DNA of 42,484 nt from assembly GCA_002315655.1 (NCBI GenBank), contig DCHO01000062.1:1308-43791 (forward strand), given 5' to 3'. The DNA comes from Christensenella sp. UBA1750. Its GTDB lineage: Bacteria > Bacillota > Clostridia > Christensenellales > UBA1750. A model generated the notes under the pieces. It searched no databases, was not told where the DNA came from, and saw nothing but the letters and a program-made list of their open reading frames with translations. The translations under genes and the position numbers were made by a program. Shown piece after piece: positions 38,763 through 42,484 of the stretch (positions within the stretch are counted from its first letter, which is position 1; each line of letters opens with the position of its first letter).

Positions 38763-39527
38763 ATGTCACTTCCGCTTCTGCAGCTTTCCCACGTTTCCAT
38801 GGCTTATCACACCCTGCAGGGGGAAACCCCGGTGCTGGATGATTTTTCCCTTTCCCTGCACCCCAATGAGTTTGTCGCGCTGCTGGGGCCTTCCGGCTGC
38901 GGCAAGTCCACCGTGCTCTCCCTTGCCGCCGGGCTTCTGCGCCCCGACAAAGGGCACATTCTCTGCCGCGGGAATCCCGTCACCGCGCCGATTGCGCATT
39001 TGGGCTATATGCTGCAAAAGGATCACCTTTTCCCCTGGCTCACCGTTCGGGAAAATGCCGCGCTGGGGCTGTCCGTCCGGGGCAAACCCACACAATCCCA
39101 GATGAACCGCATCGACAGCCTGCTTGCCGCCTGCGGGCTTGCGGATTATACAAACCGCTACCCAAGCCAGTTATCCGGCGGAATGCGCCAGCGTGCCGCG
39201 CTGATCCGCACTTTGGCGGTGGAGCCCGATCTGCTGCTTCTGGATGAGCCCTTCTCCGCGCTGGATGCGCAGACCCGGTTAAAGCTGGCCGATGAGGTGA
39301 AATCCCGCATTGCAGAGCAGAAATGCGCCACGCTGCTTGTCACCCACGACATCGGGGAAGCCATCTCCATGGCGGATCGCATCCTCGTGCTCTCCCGCCG
39401 TCCGGCTAAACTGCTCCATGAGCACCTTATTTCCATCCCCGGCACGCCCATGCAGCGGCGGCACGACCCTGATTTTACCCCGCTTTTCGACACGATCTGG
39501 AAGGAGGTCGAAAATTATGTCCTCTGA
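38763..39527 (+). CDS. ABC transporter ATPase, nitrate/sulfonate/taurine type (254 aa)
   Basis: Nucleotide-binding subunit. Walker A GPSGCGKST (42-50), Q-loop MLQKDHLFPWLTV, signature LSGGMRQR (137-144), Walker B LLLLDEP (157-163), D-loop SALD and switch VTHDIGEA. The PWLTV context and length match the SsuB/TauB/ThiZ group, which takes up sulfonates, nitrate or thiamine precursors. GGAGG is 7 nt from ATG. The permease begins 10 nt before its stop, inside it. No substrate-binding protein gene follows or precedes it in the window, so the cargo cannot be assigned. Confidence 0.92.
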   Translation: MSLPLLQLSHVSMAYHTLQGETPVLDDFSLSLHPNEFVALLGPSGCGKSTVLSLAAGLLRPDKGHILCRGNPVTAPIAHLGYMLQKDHLFPWLTVRENAALGLSVRGKPTQSQMNRIDSLLAACGLADYTNRYPSQLSGGMRQRAALIRTLAVEPDLLLLDEPFSALDAQTRLKLADEVKSRIAEQKCATLLVTHDIGEAISMADRILVLSRRPAKLLHEHLISIPGTPMQRRHDPDFTPLFDTIWKEVENYVL

Positions 39528-40320
39528 ATCCGCCGCGCAAAGGGTGTTTGTGCAAAAGGAAAAGGGCAGAATCCGCTTCATCCGTTTTGTCCGCATCGGT
39601 ATCCTGGTTCTGTTCCTTCTGCTTTGGGAGCTGCTTGCCCGCCTCTCCCTCCTTGATTCCTTTCTGCTCTCCTCGCCCTCCCGCATGGGACGCACCTTCC
39701 TTTCCCTGGCATCCACGGGCGAGCTGTTTCTGCACATCGGCACCACGCTTTTGGAAACCGTCATCGGCTTTCTCCTTGGCACCTGTTTGGGAATTGCGTT
39801 GGCCACGCTTTTTTGGTGGTCGGAAACCCTCTCCAAAATATTTGACCCGTACTTGGTCGTCCTTAACGCCCTGCCCAAGATCGCCTTGGGGCCTGTGCTC
39901 ATCGTGTGGATCGGCGCGGGAATGCCCGCCATCATCCTCATGTCCCTGCTGGTGTCCGTCATTGTGACGCAGGTGACGGTGCTGAACGGTTTTCTCTCCG
40001 TGGAGCAGGACAAAATCACCCTGCTGCGTGCCTTCGGCGCAAGCAAACTGCAATGCTTCACCCGCGTGGTATTTCCCGGGGCACTGCCCGTCACGCTGTC
40101 CGCACTCAAAATCTCCATCGGCATGAGCTGGGTCGGGGTCATTGTGGGGGAATTTCTCGTCTCCCGCGCCGGGCTGGGCTACCTCATCGTCTACGGCGGG
40201 CAGGTTTTCAGGCTCGATTTGGTGATGATGGGCACAATGGTGCTCTGCCTTCTTGCCGCCGGAATGTACTTGGGCGTCGCCGCGCTGGAAAAGAAGCTCT
40301 CCGCTCGGCTCAATATGTAA
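39517..40320 (+). CDS. ABC transporter permease, nitrate/sulfonate/taurine type (267 aa)
   Basis: Binding-protein-dependent permease of the SsuC/TauC/ThiX type: about six membrane helices, beginning LFLLLWELLARL, and the EAA-like coupling loop LLRAFGASKLQCFTRVVFPGALP (about 172-195). Start ATG 39517 has AAGGAGG 10 nt upstream; the frame extends to 39310 inside the ATPase and that part is not used. Ends TAA at 40320; no terminator is seen before the 6S RNA promoter. Works with the ATPase upstream; the third component is missing here. Confidence 0.9.
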   Translation: MSSESAAQRVFVQKEKGRIRFIRFVRIGILVLFLLLWELLARLSLLDSFLLSSPSRMGRTFLSLASTGELFLHIGTTLLETVIGFLLGTCLGIALATLFWWSETLSKIFDPYLVVLNALPKIALGPVLIVWIGAGMPAIILMSLLVSVIVTQVTVLNGFLSVEQDKITLLRAFGASKLQCFTRVVFPGALPVTLSALKISIGMSWVGVIVGEFLVSRAGLGYLIVYGGQVFRLDLVMMGTMVLCLLAAGMYLGVAALEKKLSARLNM

Positions 40321-40361
40321 AGAAACGTAAGAAATGTTACAACTTTGAAAAGGGAATTGTC

Positions 40362-40390
40362 TTGACAATGCCGGACTTCCGCGGTATCAT
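40362..40390 (+). promoter_or_regulatory. Promoter of the 6S-like RNA
   Basis: TTGACA (40362-40367), 17-nt spacer, TATCAT (40385-40390). Confidence 0.8.
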
Positions 40391-40395
40391 AAAGC

Positions 40396-40600
40396 CATCA
40401 ACCGGAACTCCTGGGGTGCTCGTAACGCTCTGATTTTGAACCTACAGACATTAAATGGAGCTCGTGTCGGTCAGTGTAGCTGTCATGCCGCCCAATCGCA
40501 AGATTCGGCCAGCGGAAGGCAAAAGCACGCGCAGAGCGCCACCCTGCTATTCATAGCGGGTGTCAAAGCAGGGCGAGCGGCATTTTGGGGTTTCTTTTTA
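40396..40600 (+). ncRNA. ssrS: Probable 6S RNA (RNA polymerase regulator)
   Basis: A promoter close to consensus drives about 200 nt without a reading frame. The ends pair: GGAACTCC (near 40403-40410) with GGGGTTTC (40587-40594), then TGCTCG (40417-40422) with CGAGCG (40574-40579), and CGCTCTG with CAGAGCG further in. The 3' arm carries a small hairpin (GCTA-TTCA-TAGC within CCC/GGG), and a T-rich run ends it. This long, interrupted rod with a hairpin in the 3' strand of the central region is the 6S shape. The name rests on structure and length only; another abundant small RNA is possible. Confidence 0.65.
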
Positions 40601-40603
40601 TTT

Positions 40604-40659
40604 CAAAAAAGAAAGCAAGTCTATCTTTGGGTCAGTTCAGCCCATAATAGACTTGCTTT
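40604..40659 (-). terminator. Terminator of the XRE/GyrI-like gene
   Basis: AAAGCAAGTCTAT (40612-40624) pairs with ATAGACTTGCTTT (40647-40659), with an inner TGGG/CCCA pair; a T-run follows on the minus strand (40605-40610). Confidence 0.85.
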
Positions 40660-40671
40660 TCCTATATTCCG

Positions 40672-41376
40672 TTATCTTATAAAATGCACATAAACATCCA
40701 TCATCTCCACGCCGTCCGCAAAGCGGGTCTCCTCAAAGCAGGTGATGATTTCGCCGGGGGCATCCTCCTTAAAGCCCCGATCCGCCAGATACTTGATAAT
40801 CTTCTTGTACGCGCCGGGAATCCGCTCGAAGGCATCAATGAACGGCTCCCGCACCGTAACCTTGGCGTACTCCGCAGCGGGCTGGGTGTAGATCTCCACG
40901 CCATGGGTCTTGTCCTCGAACCCCTCCGGCAGAATGTACCCGCCGCAATACCCCCGCAATCCGAATCGGTTCTGCTGCTCCAACGACACAAACGGAAAGT
41001 CCCAGCCGATGATACGCGGCTTTTCCACGACCCTGTTCAGCCCCGATTTTTCCGCCCATGTGTTCAGGTACAGGAAAAGATCGTTCTCCGGCTGCGGGGA
41101 GACGATCACATACCGTCCCAACCGGAGGGCGGGCACCGTCTCGATGGTCACTTCCGAATACGCGCCGTGGGACTGCTCCATGTCCTCGGTGAGCAGCGCG
41201 TCAATCTTGCAATGGAAAAAACTTGCGATCTCGATGAGCTTGGGCAGCTCCGGGTTGCTCTCGTCGGTCTCCCACTTGGAAACGGTCTGCCGGGAAACCT
41301 CCATCTTTTCCGCAAGCTGTTCCTGAGTCATACCGCAGCTCTGCCGCAGATAGGACAGGTTTTTCGCAAATTTCAT
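40672..41376 (-). CDS. XRE regulator fused to a GyrI-like effector domain (234 aa)
   Basis: N-terminal XRE HTH (about 5-60, LSYLRQSCGMTQEQLAEKMEVSRQTVSKWETDESNPELPKLIEIASFF), followed by a GyrI-like/AraC effector-binding domain (about 75-234, VTIETVPALRLGRYVIVS ... YGGYILPEGFE-type core ... TVREPFIDAFERIPGAYKKIIKYLADRGF). Such domains bind small hydrophobic or cationic compounds. It shares a message with the GNAT gene. ATG 41376 has GGGAGA 6 nt upstream; ATG 41391, which overlaps the GNAT stop (ATGA), is the alternative. The typical ligand is unknown. Confidence 0.85.
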   Translation of the reverse strand: MKFAKNLSYLRQSCGMTQEQLAEKMEVSRQTVSKWETDESNPELPKLIEIASFFHCKIDALLTEDMEQSHGAYSEVTIETVPALRLGRYVIVSPQPENDLFLYLNTWAEKSGLNRVVEKPRIIGWDFPFVSLEQQNRFGLRGYCGGYILPEGFEDKTHGVEIYTQPAAEYAKVTVREPFIDAFERIPGAYKKIIKYLADRGFKEDAPGEIITCFEETRFADGVEMMDVYVHFIR

Positions 41377-41387
41377 TGCACTCTCCC

Positions 41388-41867
41388 TCATTGCATCCTC
41401 TTTTCCATCTGATAGTTCGCTTCCTGCGCATCTCTTGCATTGTCGATGCGGACGATGGAGAAGCCGCACTTGTTCACATAAAAGGCGTGATTGCGCCGGG
41501 AGAAGCCGGGGGTCTCGGTGTGCCACACGCAAACGTCGGGGTGTTCCTTCTCAATATCCTGCCACACCTGCGTGCCGATGCCCATCTCATGCAGATCGGG
41601 ATCGACAAAAATGGTGCCCAAGAACCCGTCCTTGCCGTCCGGGGAGAAGAACAGGATGTAGCCGCCCACGGTCTTTCCGTCCCGCAGAATCTTCCGGGCA
41701 AATCCGCCCGCCTCAATGCCCCACTTGCGCAGGAAGCTCCCGTCGTCGTACCCCTCGGGGCCGCCGTCGCAGCCCAAGGCCGCCTGCGAATCCTTGTCAA
41801 AGGCACGCTTCATGATCCCGGTCAGTTCCATAACATCGTTTTCCGTCATTTTTTCGTAAGACAGCAT
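41388..41867 (-). CDS. GNAT-family N-acetyltransferase (159 aa)
   Basis: Motif A is LGTIFVDPDLHEMGIGTQVWQDIEKEHPD (about 70-100; the usual R/Q-x-x-G-x-G is E-M-G-I-G), and NHAFYVNKCGFSIVRID is motif B. The CoA-binding loop is slightly degenerate. It is the first gene of an operon with the XRE/GyrI-like regulator, which may point to modification of an antimicrobial or a metabolite, but no target can be named. Start: ATG 41867 after AAGGA; ATG 41891 is also in frame. Confidence 0.82.
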   Translation of the reverse strand: MLSYEKMTENDVMELTGIMKRAFDKDSQAALGCDGGPEGYDDGSFLRKWGIEAGGFARKILRDGKTVGGYILFFSPDGKDGFLGTIFVDPDLHEMGIGTQVWQDIEKEHPDVCVWHTETPGFSRRNHAFYVNKCGFSIVRIDNARDAQEANYQMEKRMQ

Positions 41868-41932
41868 ATCAATTTCATTCCTTTCGCACATTTCAGTTGC
41901 CCCCGATTTCCGCGGTCTCGGTTGATGGCCTT

Positions 41933-41961
41933 AGTATAGGGCATTTTTCCGACCTCATCAA
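41933..41961 (-). promoter_or_regulatory. Promoter of the GNAT-XRE operon
   Basis: Minus strand TTGATG (41956-41961), 17-nt spacer, TATACT (41933-41938). Confidence 0.6.
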
Positions 41962-42013
41962 CCAGTTTCCTTGCGCAATTTCCGCAATTTTCGCAACCTG
42001 CGCGGGCGCAAAG

Positions 42014-42048
42014 AAAACCACCCTCTGCCGGATGGCAAAAAGTGGTTT
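42014..42048 (-). terminator. Terminator of the partial right-edge gene
   Basis: Minus strand AAACCAC/GTGGTTT (42042-42048 with 42015-42021), inner TGCC/GGCA pairs, then TTTCTTTG. Confidence 0.65.
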
Positions 42049-42064
42049 CGGAAACGAATCCGGA

Positions 42065-42484
42065 TTATTTGCGATACCCGCACTTGGGGCACACGCCGTT
42101 TTCATCCAGCGCAATGCCGCACAGGGGGCAGCGCTCCACGGTTCCCTTCACGGGATATTCCTGGCTCGCCGCATTGACGCCGCTGGTGAAGGTGATCTTG
42201 GCAATGTTGAGCTTGTCTTTGAGCAGATCATAGACGATCTTGATCATGCCTTCCACGGTCATGGTCTCCTTGGTCACGACCAGCCGGCTGTCGGGATAAG
42301 CTGTGGCCAGCTCGGTTTTGAAAGCTTCGCCCTTCATCTTGTTCTGAGGATGCCCGTCCTTGATTCCCTGCTTTTCATAGACCGCCAAAATCGCGGGCAG
42401 CAGGGGATCATCCTGCCGCAGAATCAGCGCATGGTCAAAGTTCTTGATCACGCTCCACGCGGTCTTCTGAATCTCATTGCAGGG
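42065..42484 (-). CDS. Protein with C-terminal zinc ribbon, 5' end cut by window edge (139 aa visible)
   Basis: The frame is open to the right edge (NEIQKTAWSVIKNFDHALIL...), so the start is outside; the GTG at 42451 is not needed. The C-terminal 25 residues hold two CxxC pairs, CPLCG and CPKCG, about 11 residues apart: a zinc ribbon. The rest is an alpha/beta region with no clear motif (VVTKETMTVEGMIKIVYDLLKDKLNIAKITFTSG). I do not recognise the family. Its terminator lies directly after. Confidence 0.65.
   Translation of the reverse strand, partial: PCNEIQKTAWSVIKNFDHALILRQDDPLLPAILAVYEKQGIKDGHPQNKMKGEAFKTELATAYPDSRLVVTKETMTVEGMIKIVYDLLKDKLNIAKITFTSGVNAASQEYPVKGTVERCPLCGIALDENGVCPKCGYRK

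Noticed and set aside
40362..40600. TPP or other metabolite riboswitch
   Set aside because: The conserved TPP core (CTGAGA and the ACCTGATCTGG-type arm) is absent, and no gene on the plus strand follows.
41960..42000. Three near-repeats of GCAATTTCC/GCAATTTTC
   Set aside because: Too short and diverged to count as a repeat element.

Overview
The window looks like chromosome of a fairly GC-rich, monoderm, anaerobic Clostridia, most likely a gut Oscillospirales/Ruminococcaceae-type organism. The signs are AGGAGG-type ribosome binding sites nearly everywhere, TTGACA/TATAAT promoters, a T-box leader, CotA-less but typical Firmicutes gene families (YefM/YoeB, YhhN, GyrI-like XRE regulators), a radical SAM protein of the PflA-like group, and a type IV pilus operon without any outer-membrane secretin. 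The species assignment is inference; no 16S or marker gene is present.

Layout. 1-1,800: the 3' part of a RelE-type toxin, an XRE regulator and a divergent AT-rich lipoprotein. 1,800-5,100 (minus strand): acetyltransferase, RluA-type pseudouridine synthase, YgjP-like metallopeptidase and an MFS carrier. 5,170-8,240 (plus): an amino-sugar operon of glycerophosphodiesterase, an 80-residue unknown protein, NagB and an AGE-family epimerase. 8,280-10,460: two more carriers (MFS, EamA). 10,490-12,900: MATE carrier and metallo-beta-lactamase-fold hydrolase. 12,900-15,370: YhhN membrane protein, then an isolated phage terminase with a small partner. 15,415-17,000: radical SAM protein and a YefM/YoeB toxin-antitoxin pair. 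17,050-20,850: DEAD-box helicase and an AMP-forming acyl-CoA synthetase under a T-box. 20,870-24,930: NUDIX, Ddl, a membrane-anchored MurF-type ligase and an alpha/beta hydrolase, which form a peptidoglycan-precursor operon.

25,000-26,700 holds a second XRE regulator, divergent from two exported proteins. Then come a palindromic repeat element, a tRNA-Ile(GAT), and the pilus operon on the minus strand (34,309 down to 27,031; pilB, pilC, two pilins, pilD, pilM, pilN, pilO). An amidohydrolase of lower GC sits between pilB and a DUF4349-type lipoprotein, bounded by a 24-bp imperfect direct repeat. After that come a GH127 arabinofuranosidase-like enzyme, a two-gene ABC transporter without binding protein, a probable 6S RNA, an XRE/GyrI-like regulator with a GNAT gene, and a partial zinc-ribbon protein at the right edge.

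Points most worth following: the T-box in front of an acyl-CoA synthetase; the 14-of-16 bp motif shared by the two XRE gene promoters, each facing an exported-protein gene; the repeat-flanked amidohydrolase cassette; the solitary but apparently intact terminase; and the MurF-type ligase whose usual first domain is replaced by membrane helices. All work was by eye: no similarity search, folding program or profile search was run.
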